Source of the DNA: CAAGNP01 sp045595965
GTDB taxonomy: Bacteria > Bacteroidota > Bacteroidia > Bacteroidales > UBA932
NCBI GenBank assembly: GCA_045595965.1
Contig: JAZOBN010000016.1
Location: 1 to 42,291 of the forward strand
Length of the DNA: 42,291 nucleotides
Direction of reading: 5' to 3'
Both the position numbers and the translations under genes were made by a program. The notes beneath the pieces are model-generated. The model had not been told where the DNA came from and made no database searches. It saw only the letters and a list, made by a program, of their open reading frames with translations. Of this stretch, positions 34,909-42,291 are shown piece after piece; the stretch's first letter is position 1; each line of letters begins with the position of its first letter.

Positions 34909-37128
34909 TCAATCAGGCAGACCGCTCTCAATGGTAGGGTATACTCCACTTTCCCAGCTCCAGTGGTACTCACAACCGGCATAAGATACATAAATACCTT
35001 GTGCATAAGCACTGCTGGGTGCTCTGGTTTCTGCGATTGTTATGGCACCGGCGTGACCGCTGGCTATAGCGGTATTCATATTTGTTACCTTTTCAGAAGA
35101 AGAGGCAGCATCATTAGATTGATAACAACCGGAAAGTTCTCCAAAAGTGACACTGCCAGATATTGTTGTTGACCCGTAAAGATCGCCCTTGTCAGAGGAT
35201 TGGACTGTGTAACAACCCAATACCTTTCCTTCGGAGTGGTTCAAATTTCCGACAATGCCACCATAATGATTTGTTAAGGAACCCCTCACCTCTGTGCTTT
35301 TGTTGATACACGCCGCCACCAAAGGGGCGTCCCAGGCACTTGACCAGTGAGTGTCATCTTTTATATAACCTACAACGCCTCCTACATATGAATAAGTAGT
35401 GGTTGTTGCAGAGACCTCCCCTTCATTGGTGCAAGCAATAACGCGAGTAGTCCCTTGAATATTCCCGACGATACCTCCAATACCATTAGTACTGATGGAG
35501 GGATTGAGAGTTGTTACCTTTCCCTGATTGGTACATTTCTCTATGCGGGGATATCCATCATAAGGATGTGCACTGCCAACTATGCCACCAGAATTAACAG
35601 AATTTGCTGTGATTTCCCCTTTATTTGTACAATTGATGATGGTGGCAGATCCGGTCAAGGTTCCGGCAATTCCCCCAATATGCCATGCACCTTCGACAGA
35701 GCCGTCAAATGTGCAATTGGAGACAAGAATTCGATATGTATATTTTGAATTGGTTGTAACATTATTTTGGCCTGCAACCTCTCCAATAAAACCTCCGGCA
35801 ATCTTTCCCCTATCATACGCATCTACTTCAGATGGAATAGTGACATAAGAGTTTGTTATGCTGCAATCGGAGATAGTCGCTCTCCCCTCTATTATTCCCG
35901 CCATAACTCCGGCAATATGATGTCCACAGATCGCTGCATCATCGAAATTAAGATTCCTGACAGTACCTATCATAAAATAATCACCACGATCAGACGCTAC
36001 ATCATCTGTTGATATTTTTTTGAAGAAACCAATTTGTTGCTCTTCAAACGCTCGTATACGTAAACCGCTGATTGTATGTCCCTTGCCATCTACTTTTCCT
36101 ATATAGCCATAAGCCTGGCCGACTGGTGTCCAGTTGCTTGAACTCGGTTTACCATCGATTACACTGATACCATCAACGGGAAGTTGGATATCGGCTTCCA
36201 ATGTCAAGTGTACCGGATAGTATTTGTAATCTACCGGTGCGTCTGCCGCTTCTGCTGCCGCTGCCCACGCGTAAAGTCCGATATAGTGGTAGACAGTATA
36301 GTGTTTCAATTCATAATCTTTATTGTAATAAGTCTCAGTAATAGTTGATATAGTGTGTGTCTTGACCATATCGGATTTGTCCACCTGGTAGAGTTGTCCT
36401 GATACAAGTTGTCTGTCTCCAAGAGGGGTGTAATAGTAATCATCACCACATCCTGCAGATATATGCCAGTCATTCAGTTCTGAGGTTGTAGATGGAACGG
36501 CAAACCAAGCCTCTACCATACCTTCATTGTTTGCTACCAAAGGGGCAGAAGTGGTAATGGAGTTCGATCCAACCCCAAGCAGGCCGGTAGCATTCAGAGA
36601 TACGTTTACCTCTTTGTCTACAAAAGCAGCGTCTGTAAGTTTAATTGATACAACCGATGTCGCATGCTTGAAACTCAGGTTAATCCCCTCTGTACTCTGT
36701 CCCGATTGGACATTGAGTTCAGAAGCCAACTGCATAAAATCCCCGACGTCTGCTTTTGATCCGCTTTGCGAGGTGAGGGCTTTTGCACCATCGGCAGGGT
36801 ATGTCGCTGTGATGGTTGCTGAGGCTGGAAATGTAGAAGGGAAAGGACCATTGTTCCCGTCATATTCAAATTCATCACCTGATACCCAATTGAATACATA
36901 GGAGTCTTCCCCTATGGTGAGAAGAAAATCGTCACCGGAAATCCACTCCACTTTGGTTTTACCATCGGCAGATTCCCCCAAAGCTACTTTGGTGGTTGGT
37001 TCATCAGATATGATACGTGCATAGATTTTTACATTCTCCACTCCGGAGATAATAGCCTGTTCATCTTTACTGCAGGATGCACACAATAGTACAGCAAGTG
37101 CTGAAATTAAAAATATGTTCTTTTTCAT
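34909..37128 (-). CDS. Surface lipoprotein with fimbrillin-like start and GLUG-type repeats
   Basis: The 739-residue protein begins with a lipoprotein signal (LLCASC). Residues to about 250 resemble the N-terminal domain of fimbrillin-like adhesins (KVALGESADGKTKVEW, FNWVSGDEF). From about 350 on it carries at least five glycine-rich repeats of the form GGIxGxxxxxxxIxxCTNxGxV, typical of GLUG-type beta-helix adhesins; GGIVGNIQG and GGVVGYIKD are examples. It ends with a YAQGIYVSYAGCEYHW segment. Binding to a host or neighbour is likely but unproven. ATG 37128 (MKKNIFLIS) is the natural start. It follows four bases after a 37-residue peptide gene. Confidence 0.85.
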   Translation of the reverse strand: MKKNIFLISALAVLLCASCSKDEQAIISGVENVKIYARIISDEPTTKVALGESADGKTKVEWISGDDFLLTIGEDSYVFNWVSGDEFEYDGNNGPFPSTFPASATITATYPADGAKALTSQSGSKADVGDFMQLASELNVQSGQSTEGINLSFKHATSVVSIKLTDAAFVDKEVNVSLNATGLLGVGSNSITTSAPLVANNEGMVEAWFAVPSTTSELNDWHISAGCGDDYYYTPLGDRQLVSGQLYQVDKSDMVKTHTISTITETYYNKDYELKHYTVYHYIGLYAWAAAAEAADAPVDYKYYPVHLTLEADIQLPVDGISVIDGKPSSSNWTPVGQAYGYIGKVDGKGHTISGLRIRAFEEQQIGFFKKISTDDVASDRGDYFMIGTVRNLNFDDAAICGHHIAGVMAGIIEGRATISDCSITNSYVTIPSEVDAYDRGKIAGGFIGEVAGQNNVTTNSKYTYRILVSNCTFDGSVEGAWHIGGIAGTLTGSATIINCTNKGEITANSVNSGGIVGSAHPYDGYPRIEKCTNQGKVTTLNPSISTNGIGGIVGNIQGTTRVIACTNEGEVSATTTTYSYVGGVVGYIKDDTHWSSAWDAPLVAACINKSTEVRGSLTNHYGGIVGNLNHSEGKVLGCYTVQSSDKGDLYGSTTISGSVTFGELSGCYQSNDAASSSEKVTNMNTAIASGHAGAITIAETRAPSSAYAQGIYVSYAGCEYHWSWESGVYPTIESGLPD

Positions 37129-37132
37129 AGCT

Positions 37133-37246
37133 CTAACTCCAAGGTGTTTCATTAAGGTCATCAATACTTGTTGCAAAGCCTTTCTCGACTTTGATCTCTT
37201 GTACCTCCAAAAGTGGTGGAAGGTAAGTTTCTTTAACTAATTCCAT
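37133..37246 (-). CDS. 37-residue microprotein with a GFATS motif, upstream of a surface lipoprotein
   Basis: From ATG 37246 it encodes 37 residues: a short polar start, LEVQEIKVEKGFATS, then an acidic tail ending in PWS. A paralogue of nearly the same length at 40825-40932 shares LEV-x-EI-x-VE-x-GFATS, so both are probably real genes. Both sit directly before a surface lipoprotein gene on the same strand. There is no signal peptide. It could be a leader peptide, a peptide precursor or a small regulator; I do not know which. TAAATTTG on the minus strand (37287-37280) is a candidate -7 box 34 bases upstream. Confidence 0.65.
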   Translation of the reverse strand: MELVKETYLPPLLEVQEIKVEKGFATSIDDLNETPWS

Positions 37247-37374
37247 AATGATATATAGTTTATAGGTTTTTCCTGGATACAAATTTATATCCGACCATTT
37301 TTTTAGTTGTGCAGAATGGTGCATAAATTATACTTAAAGATGTATGTAGCGATTTTTTTTGGTAAATTCGCCAC

Positions 37375-38073
37375 ATGAGATGGATTGAGGGGTTATTGGA
37401 TTTATTATATCCGAGAGAGTGTTGCGTTTGCGGCAAAATTCTGGAAATCGGGGAGAAATTTCTCTGCAACGGATGTCACGATGATATTCCGTTTACATAT
37501 TATTGGAGCTGGATGGAAAATCCGGCTGAGAAAAAACTATGGGGGAGAGTTTATCTGGAGAGGGTAATACCCCTGTTTTTCTACTCAAGGGAAAGCAAGT
37601 ACATCAATCTTGTTCACAGAATCAAATATCGGGGGGATATACCACTTGCCCATCATCTCGGGAAGATGCTTGGGGAGAAGATTTTTGTTGCAGGAATTGA
37701 TGTGGATGTTATAGTCCCAGTACCGCTTCATTGGAGGAAAAGGTGGAAAAGGGGGTATAATCAGTCAGAGGAGATAGCCAAAGGGGTGGCAGAGGTGCTG
37801 TTTGGGAAAAAGATTGGAAGAAAGAGGGTGGTCACAAATCTTATCTGTCGCAAAAAATACACCCCAACCCAGACAAAAGTGGGTATGGACCGCAAATGGG
37901 AGAATGTCAAAGATGCATTCGCCATCAAAAACGGTATCCCTGATAAATATCAACACATCCTATTGATCGATGATGTTTTAACTTCCGGCGCAACCCTTGA
38001 GGCCTGCGCCACAGTTCTGATGGAGCAGCTTGGGTGCAGGGTGAGTATTGCCACGCTGGCGTATGTGGAGTGA
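37375..38073 (+). CDS. comF: ComF family phosphoribosyltransferase-like protein
   Basis: The 232-residue protein has a zinc-ribbon-like start (CCVCGKILEIG and CNGC, four Cys) and a type I phosphoribosyltransferase domain ending with the PRPP-binding motif HILLIDDVLTSGATLE. VPVPLHWRKRWKRGYNQSEEIA is a further family signature. ComF is needed for DNA uptake in naturally competent bacteria; its exact reaction is not settled. The 3' tail of this gene is duplicated 1.3 kb downstream, beyond a RAYT transposase and REP-like repeats. Confidence 0.93.
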   Translation: MRWIEGLLDLLYPRECCVCGKILEIGEKFLCNGCHDDIPFTYYWSWMENPAEKKLWGRVYLERVIPLFFYSRESKYINLVHRIKYRGDIPLAHHLGKMLGEKIFVAGIDVDVIVPVPLHWRKRWKRGYNQSEEIAKGVAEVLFGKKIGRKRVVTNLICRKKYTPTQTKVGMDRKWENVKDAFAIKNGIPDKYQHILLIDDVLTSGATLEACATVLMEQLGCRVSIATLAYVE

Positions 38074-38102
38074 GATAAGCTTTTGGCCGCCGAATCGTTA
38101 TT

Positions 38103-38183
38103 CGGCCAGGAAATGGGCTGTTTTTCTGGCCGCTAAAGGTCGGTTGGGGACAGCGGCCAAGAAAAGGGCCTTTTTTATGGCCG
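38103..38183. repeat. REP-like hairpin pair, left of the transposase
   Basis: Unit A (38103-38132) starts CGGCCAGGAAA and ends TTTCTGGCCG. Unit B (38154-38183) starts CGGCCAAGAAAA and ends TTTATGGCCG. Each folds into a hairpin with GGCC-containing arms. A partial extra unit (TTGGCCGCCG near 38083) precedes them. The same A-B module occurs at 39273-39353 with only a few changes in the spacer. Confidence 0.85.
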
Positions 38184-38229
38184 AGAAACAGTACTATGGA
38201 AAGAATTACAATTGTTAAACTATAAATTT

Positions 38230-39162
38230 ATGAAGAAGGATTATAGTGCTCTGAGCTTTTCGGAGAAAGAGAGAATTTGTGAAAGTATATTTATTGTTAA
38301 CGGCCCCTATTGGCATGTGTATACAGATGGAACAAAGATGCAGAACATTTTCTGTTGCAAAGAGGATTTTAAGGCAGGTATGTGGTCTCTGGCAACATCA
38401 TTGCATTTGAGTAAAGAGGTGCGGGCACTTACGTTTGAATTGATGACCAACCACGTACATCTGATTCTATCTGGCCAGCGTGAAAATTGCGTTAAGGCTT
38501 TTGACCTATTTGCGGCAAGACTCAAAATGGCATTCCCAAAGAGGCAACGGGCTATTGATTGGAGCCAGTTTAAGATGGGTATTATTCCGATAGAAAGTCT
38601 TCAGTCTCTGCGTAATGAAATTATTTATACCAATAGGAATGCGTATGTTGCCAATCCTACATACACACCGTACTCATACCCCTGGGGAGGAGGTTGTACA
38701 TACTTCTGCCCATGGCTGGAATTACTGAATACATCGTTGTTGGGAGAAATGCCTATCCTGAACCAAAGGGCTTTGCTTCACACAAAAAATATTGCGTCAT
38801 TGGCAGATTTAAGAGAAGTCAACTCTTTGCCATTTATTCCATCATTCTGTGATGTAAAACTCGGAGAAAGTATGTTCAGGGATGCCAGAAGTTATTTCAA
38901 TTCTCTTACACGTAACTCAGAAGCATTCAGTCTGATAGCAGCCAGATTAAAGGATTCGATTTTCCTTACAGATGAAGAGCTATACACAGCCCTTTGCTCT
39001 TACATCAAAAAGGAGTACATTGTAAAGACGGTTGCAGATCTTACTGTGCAGCAAAAGATAGACACTGCCCGGCATATGCATTTCAACTATAACGCCTCCA
39101 ATCAACAGCTTCGAAGAATGCTGCGAATTGATATAGCGATTCTGGAGGAATTGTTTCCATGA
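38230..39162 (+). CDS. REP-associated tyrosine transposase (RAYT), Y1/HuH family
   Basis: The 310-residue protein has the HuH motif NHVHLIL (His75, His77) and a candidate catalytic Tyr133 in EIIYTNRNAYVANP, followed by YTPYSYPWGG. This is the order seen in TnpA_REP/RAYT proteins (IS200/IS605 superfamily). Such enzymes cut and join single-stranded REP hairpins, usually as single-copy domesticated genes. A C-terminal extension with QQLRRMLRIDIAILEELF looks like a helix-turn-helix. I use ATG 38230; a TTG at 38212 would add six residues. It is flanked on both sides by GGCC-type hairpins that are presumably its substrates. Confidence 0.85.
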   Translation: MKKDYSALSFSEKERICESIFIVNGPYWHVYTDGTKMQNIFCCKEDFKAGMWSLATSLHLSKEVRALTFELMTNHVHLILSGQRENCVKAFDLFAARLKMAFPKRQRAIDWSQFKMGIIPIESLQSLRNEIIYTNRNAYVANPTYTPYSYPWGGGCTYFCPWLELLNTSLLGEMPILNQRALLHTKNIASLADLREVNSLPFIPSFCDVKLGESMFRDARSYFNSLTRNSEAFSLIAARLKDSIFLTDEELYTALCSYIKKEYIVKTVADLTVQQKIDTARHMHFNYNASNQQLRRMLRIDIAILEELFP

Positions 39163-39221
39163 AAGATTACGCTTATCTACAGCTGCGATGCTTCAGATCA
39201 CTGAGGGTTGAACGGGGGTCG

Positions 39222-39353
39222 CGGCCAGGAAATGGGCTGTTTTTCTGGCCGCCGAGGGTTGATTGGGAGCGACGGCCAGGAAATGGGCTGTTTTTCTGGC
39301 CGCTACAGGTCGGTAGGGGACTGCGGCCAAGAAAAGGGCCTTTTTTATGGCCG
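39222..39353. repeat. REP-like hairpin triplet, right of the transposase
   Basis: There are two A units (39222-39251 and 39273-39302) and one B unit (39324-39353), matching the left group. The A units are identical over GGCCAGGAAATGGGCTG and on to CTGGCCG. B contains GGGCCTTTTTTATGGCCG and could also act as a transcription terminator. The region between the transposase stop and the next gene holds nothing else that I recognise as coding. Confidence 0.85.
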
Positions 39354-39463
39354 GCATATGTGGAGTGAGTTGGATAAATGCAGAGTAATTCTGAGTAACA
39401 TCATTAAGTTTTTTTATTTAATTTTGTCTTATGTATGATATACTCTTAAACCCTTAATACAAA

Positions 39464-40645
39464 ATGACTATGAAGATTTCCAAGTTTTTTCTGGCTGTCG
39501 CCACTTCTGTTTTTGTAATTTCATCTTGTGCTCCCTCTTTAGAGCAGCGTACAGATGATGCTATCAAGGCTGTTATGGAGGAATTTCAGGTTGTAGGTCT
39601 TGCTGCAGCAGCTGTTAAGGATGGTGAAATTGTATATAACAAATCTTTCGGTTACAAAAACCTTGAAGAGAAGACCCCCCTTGCAAATGGTGATATAGTA
39701 AGGATCGCATCTGTTTCAAAATCTTTTACAGCTACAGCATTGATGCAATATGTAGACAGAGGGGTAATCTCTCTCGATGATGATGTGAGCGACCTGATCG
39801 GTTTCAAAGTGAGAAACCCCCACCATCCCGATATCCCTATTACCCTCAAGATGATCCTTTCCCACACATCCAGCATAAAAGATAAAGAGGATGACTATTT
39901 TACATTGGACCATATCAATCCGGCAACCAATGGAGATTGTGCAGATTCTTATTTCACATATGCCCCAGGAGAGGCTTACAACTATTCCAATATGGCAATA
40001 AACCTTTCGGGTGCAATTCTTGAGAAGTTGTCAGGTGTCAGGTTTGACAACTACATCAGAGACAGCATCATCAACAAACTTGGTCTTTATGGCGGACACA
40101 ATGTGGACTCTCTGGATGCAAGCAAGTTTGCCATGATTTACAAAAAGGTTGATGGAGAGTGGGTGATGTCAGACGGTCCCTACAAAAGCAGGTCTGAGGA
40201 TATGGCCACCTATAAAATCGGCTATAATGCACCTATTTTCTCCCCTACAGGCGGTGTGAAGATGTCTGTTGAGGATTTGGCAAAATATATGATGATGCAT
40301 ATGAATGATGGCGAGCTTAATGGTGTACGGATTATCTCCCCTGAAAGTGCAAAAGCGATGCGTACCCCTGTACCTTTTACAAAAGAGGGTGGTGTGCAGA
40401 ACACATATTGTCTTGGACTTGGACAGCTTACAGGGCAGGTACACGATCCCAAATATCAGGTTCCCGGGACACTTATCGGCCACTCTGCCGGCTCTTATGG
40501 TTTGAGTGGTATCATGTTGTGGAGCCCTGATGACCAATGGGGTGTGGTGGCTATGGCAACCGGTCTGGTCCCCATTGAGGGGAAAAGTTTCTTGCAAGCA
40601 ATTGCAGAGGCCATCTATCAGGCCCGTATAAAGGGGGAAGAGTAG
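39464..40645 (+). CDS. Serine hydrolase, beta-lactamase (class C-like) family lipoprotein
   Basis: The 393-residue protein has a lipoprotein signal (VISSC, cysteine about residue 22) and the PF00144 fold. Ser83-x-x-Lys86 lies in ASVSKSFTA, the Tyr motif in YNYSNMA, and GHSAGSYG is the third box. Family members are esterases, peptidases or wall-modifying enzymes; this one cannot be narrowed down. It is only a distant relative of the protein at 12997-14253. A double start (ATG at 39464 and 39470) is present; either fits. A terminator follows at 40681-40714. Confidence 0.88.
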   Translation: MTMKISKFFLAVATSVFVISSCAPSLEQRTDDAIKAVMEEFQVVGLAAAAVKDGEIVYNKSFGYKNLEEKTPLANGDIVRIASVSKSFTATALMQYVDRGVISLDDDVSDLIGFKVRNPHHPDIPITLKMILSHTSSIKDKEDDYFTLDHINPATNGDCADSYFTYAPGEAYNYSNMAINLSGAILEKLSGVRFDNYIRDSIINKLGLYGGHNVDSLDASKFAMIYKKVDGEWVMSDGPYKSRSEDMATYKIGYNAPIFSPTGGVKMSVEDLAKYMMMHMNDGELNGVRIISPESAKAMRTPVPFTKEGGVQNTYCLGLGQLTGQVHDPKYQVPGTLIGHSAGSYGLSGIMLWSPDDQWGVVAMATGLVPIEGKSFLQAIAEAIYQARIKGEE

Positions 40646-40680
40646 GACTCGCATCAACCACATACGGCACACATTTAAGG

Positions 40681-40714
40681 CACTCTCCGGATTCTTTTTC
40701 GGGGAGTGTTTTTT
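40681..40714 (+). terminator. Rho-independent terminator after the serine hydrolase gene
   Basis: CACTCTCCG (40681-40689) pairs with CGGGGAGTG (40700-40708), with one G-T pair, and is followed by six T (40709-40714). It separates the hydrolase gene from the downstream microprotein gene, so that gene needs its own promoter. Confidence 0.85.
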
Positions 40715-40824
40715 ATGTTTTGGACCATATATCCCTTTGTGCAGAGTCAATGCACGATTGGGCACACCTCTTTATGTGTCTGTATTGGTATTTTTATCAA
40801 AACAATATACAAACCGATACAATT

Positions 40825-40932
40825 ATGGAAAATAATTACTACGAAACACCTCAGCTGGAGGTTCTGGAGATTGCAGTGGAGCAAGGCTTCGCAACATCAA
40901 CCGTTGATTATAAAGAGGGGTGGAAGCTGTAA
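40825..40932 (+). CDS. 35-residue microprotein with a GFATS motif, upstream of a fimbrillin-like gene
   Basis: From ATG 40825 it encodes 35 residues with the core LEVLEIAVEQGFATS and a lysine-containing end (GWKL). It is a clear paralogue of the peptide at 37133-37246, which supports both as genes. A longer frame from 40720 overlaps the region after the terminator and has no support. It lies 35 bases before a fimbrillin-like lipoprotein gene. No modifying enzyme is nearby, so a peptide-product role is unproven. Confidence 0.65.
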   Translation: MENNYYETPQLEVLEIAVEQGFATSTVDYKEGWKL

Positions 40933-40967
40933 GACTTATCTAAATGTGTAACAAAAAATTCAAAACA

Positions 40968-41909
40968 ATGAGAAGAATATTTTTACTTGCTGCTATTGCA
41001 GTATTGGGTTTCTCATCATGCAAAAAGGATGAAAAACAACCACAGCAGGACCCAATCCAATTGACATTGACTGCAGAAATTGAAACACCTGCTACCAAAG
41101 CCACATATACCTATGATGAGGGGATCAAAATGGCCTGGGGAGCAGAGGAGAGCATAACCATCGTCACCTTTAAGGACGACAAGGCTGTGAGCGCCCAGAA
41201 CCTCTCTTCATCCGGGGAGGCTGGTAGAAAAACCGCGACATTCTCAGGAAGCTTTACCCCAACAGATGGAGCAACATATATTGCATGTTATCCCCCTCTT
41301 GCAGAGAGAAGTGGATATTGGAATACAGAGGTGGAGTCTGGCAGGGACTGGGGGCTTCGCATCGAAATGAATGAAGATGAATTTTTGACATGGACATCTA
41401 CGAACCCCCTAAATTACCAATCCGAAAATGGCTCTTTGGACATCTTGAAAGTTGGAGATGTTATGGTAGGAGATGTGGAGATCAATGAAGGTGTTGCCAC
41501 CACCACTTTACGAAAGACAATATCAGTATTGAAACTTGTACTTAATCTCCCTGATGTGGCGGTTGGAGATAAGTTGACCAGTGTTCAAGTTCATTCCCAG
41601 GGAGGAAAATCCATTACTACAGGCACATGGATACAGTATAATCAGATGGAAACACCCTTTATGTGGTATGGCGGCGGGATATCCACTTTGCAACTTGGTC
41701 TTGGCAGCGCGGAAGGGATGGATACACCGGGTAACAAGCAGCTGGTAGTCTATATTCCAGGTGCTCTTGGAAAAATTCCTGAAGGAAATCTGGTAATAAC
41801 AGTATATGGGAATAATGGCCAATATGTCAAAACAATCTCAATTCCAGAACAAAAAAATATGCAGGCGGGATTTGTGTACACAATAACTGCGGATTTGGTA
41901 AAGGAGTAA
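40968..41909 (+). CDS. Fimbrillin-like surface lipoprotein
   Basis: The 313-residue protein has a lipoprotein signal (LGFSSC, cysteine 18). The N-terminal TPATKATYTYDEGIKMAWGAEESITIV is typical of fimbrillin-like Bacteroidales proteins (compare KVALGESADGKTKVEW in the lipoprotein at 34909). The rest is predicted beta sandwich, with a C-terminal AGFVYTITADLV like that of Mfa-like subunits. It has no anchor or tip genes beside it and may be a stand-alone adhesin or an orphan subunit. ATG 40968 (MRRIFLLAA) gives a proper signal; the upstream ATG at 40944 does not. Confidence 0.8.
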   Translation: MRRIFLLAAIAVLGFSSCKKDEKQPQQDPIQLTLTAEIETPATKATYTYDEGIKMAWGAEESITIVTFKDDKAVSAQNLSSSGEAGRKTATFSGSFTPTDGATYIACYPPLAERSGYWNTEVESGRDWGLRIEMNEDEFLTWTSTNPLNYQSENGSLDILKVGDVMVGDVEINEGVATTTLRKTISVLKLVLNLPDVAVGDKLTSVQVHSQGGKSITTGTWIQYNQMETPFMWYGGGISTLQLGLGSAEGMDTPGNKQLVVYIPGALGKIPEGNLVITVYGNNGQYVKTISIPEQKNMQAGFVYTITADLVKE

Positions 41910-41970
41910 AACCTATGCGATAAACCAAAACATACTTAAACATGAAAAACGAAGAGGCTGACAGATTTGA

Positions 41971-42291
41971 TGTGACCCCCAAAAGTTGGACGGTTTAACA
42001 TTATTAAGAGGCTGACTTAGATTGGAACAGAGCTCGGTATTGCACCGGGCTCATTCCTTTTAGCCTCAGTTTGATTCTATCATTATTGTAGTAGCGTATA
42101 TACTTAACCAGTTCCTTCGCGAACTGCTCTACACTGTCCCACTCCTGCAAATATAGCAACTCTGACTTCATAAGTCCAAAGAAGTTCTCCATCATGGCAT
42201 TGTCAAGACAGTTTCCTTTGCGAGACATACTCTGCACTATATTCCTGTCTTTCAACGCCTTTTGATATCTCAGATGCTGATAATGCCATCC
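41971..42291 (-). mobile_element. IS3-family insertion sequence, end of element, cut by window edge
   Basis: The sequence from 41971 (TGTGACCCCCAAAAGTTGG) looks like the terminal inverted repeat of an IS3-family element. The transposase C-terminus follows on the minus strand and continues past the window end. The other end and any target duplication lie outside, so the boundary is provisional. Confidence 0.75.
42004..42291 (-). CDS. IS3-family transposase OrfB, C-terminal part (partial)
   Basis: Only the last 95 codons are in the window. The frame is open to the right edge, where it reads GWHYQHLRYQKAL just before KDRNIVQSMSRKGNC. Typical rve-type integrase features are present: SMSRKGNCLDNAMMENFFGLMKSE, containing the catalytic Glu, and YIRYYNNDRIKLRLKGMSPVQYR. 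It catalyses cut-and-copy movement of the element. The stop codon is 33 bases inside the apparent terminal repeat. Confidence 0.9.
   Translation of the reverse strand, partial: GWHYQHLRYQKALKDRNIVQSMSRKGNCLDNAMMENFFGLMKSELLYLQEWDSVEQFAKELVKYIRYYNNDRIKLRLKGMSPVQYRALFQSKSAS

Larger units (their letters stand above)
38062..39369. mobile_element. RAYT/REP element inserted at the end of comF
   Basis: A 13-base direct repeat TATGTGGAGTGAG marks both sides: 38062-38074, which is the comF stop region, and 39357-39369. Between them lie REP-like hairpins, the RAYT transposase gene, and more REP-like hairpins. The right copy still spells the last residues of ComF (YVE and stop). This suggests that the element arrived or expanded by a process that duplicated the gene tail. 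Confidence 0.6.

Noticed and set aside
38103..39353. CRISPR-like array formed by the repeated GGCC units
   Set aside because: Units are few, form two hairpin types with similar spacers, and flank a RAYT gene; there are no cas genes.
39159..39368. 69-codon open frame after the RAYT gene
   Set aside because: It consists of translated REP-like repeats (repeated GNGLFFWP) and ends in the duplicated comF tail; it overlaps the transposase stop and looks fortuitous.

Overview
The window looks like chromosomal DNA of a member of the order Bacteroidales (phylum Bacteroidota). The evidence is a DUF3575/DUF5119/fimbrillin/DUF4906-type fimbrial operon, many lipoproteins with short lipobox signals, -7 promoter boxes of the TAnnTTTG type with little Shine-Dalgarno sequence, Bacteroidota-style secreted glycoside hydrolases, and an N-terminal AroD to C-terminal AroA fusion. 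The genus cannot be fixed from the sequence alone. No rRNA and no CRISPR array is visible; there is one tRNA (Leu, CAA).

Layout. 1-398: gene-free, with short G-rich repeats and the terminator of the fimbrial operon. 399-7643 (minus strand): a five-gene fimbrial operon (DUF3575, DUF5119, two fimbrillins, large tip-like protein). Its first gene is split by a frameshift at a run of nine A. 7684-8768: a tyrosine recombinase gene lying between two perfect 17-bp inverted repeats, with a promoter-like box just inside each end facing outward. 8842-9029: terminator, tRNA-Leu and its promoter. 9058-14316 (plus): shikimate operon aroB, aroD-aroA fusion, aroC and a serine hydrolase, closed by a terminator. 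14346-16347 (minus): queH, an unknown secreted protein, and a CaCA cation antiporter. 16377-17276 (plus): a secreted patatin-like lipase. 17295-29180 (minus): a probable seven-gene galactoside-use operon (C69 peptidase, nitroreductase, GH2, galK, galM, GH2 LacZ type, GH3). 29237-34824: a small secreted protein, PHP phosphatase, DUF4878 lipoprotein, mutS2, plsY, cdaA. 34909-37246 (minus): a 37-residue peptide gene followed by a GLUG-repeat surface lipoprotein. 37375-39463: comF, then a REP-associated tyrosine transposase (RAYT) gene framed by REP-like hairpins. 39464-41909 (plus): a second serine hydrolase, a 35-residue paralogue of the small peptide, and another fimbrillin-like lipoprotein. 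41971-42291: the end of an IS3-family element that runs off the window.

The most interesting part is the possible switch at 7684-8768. A tyrosine recombinase sits inside a roughly 1.05-kb segment bounded by identical inverted sites, immediately upstream of a surface fimbriae operon. Inversion would swap which promoter-like end faces the operon. This resembles the logic of Hin-type flagellar switches and the promoter inversions known in Bacteroides, but with the recombinase carried inside the segment. A second possible on/off layer is the A9 run in the first gene of the same operon. Two further points are the paired GFATS microproteins, each placed just before a surface lipoprotein gene, and the RAYT/REP element that has duplicated the 3' tail of comF.
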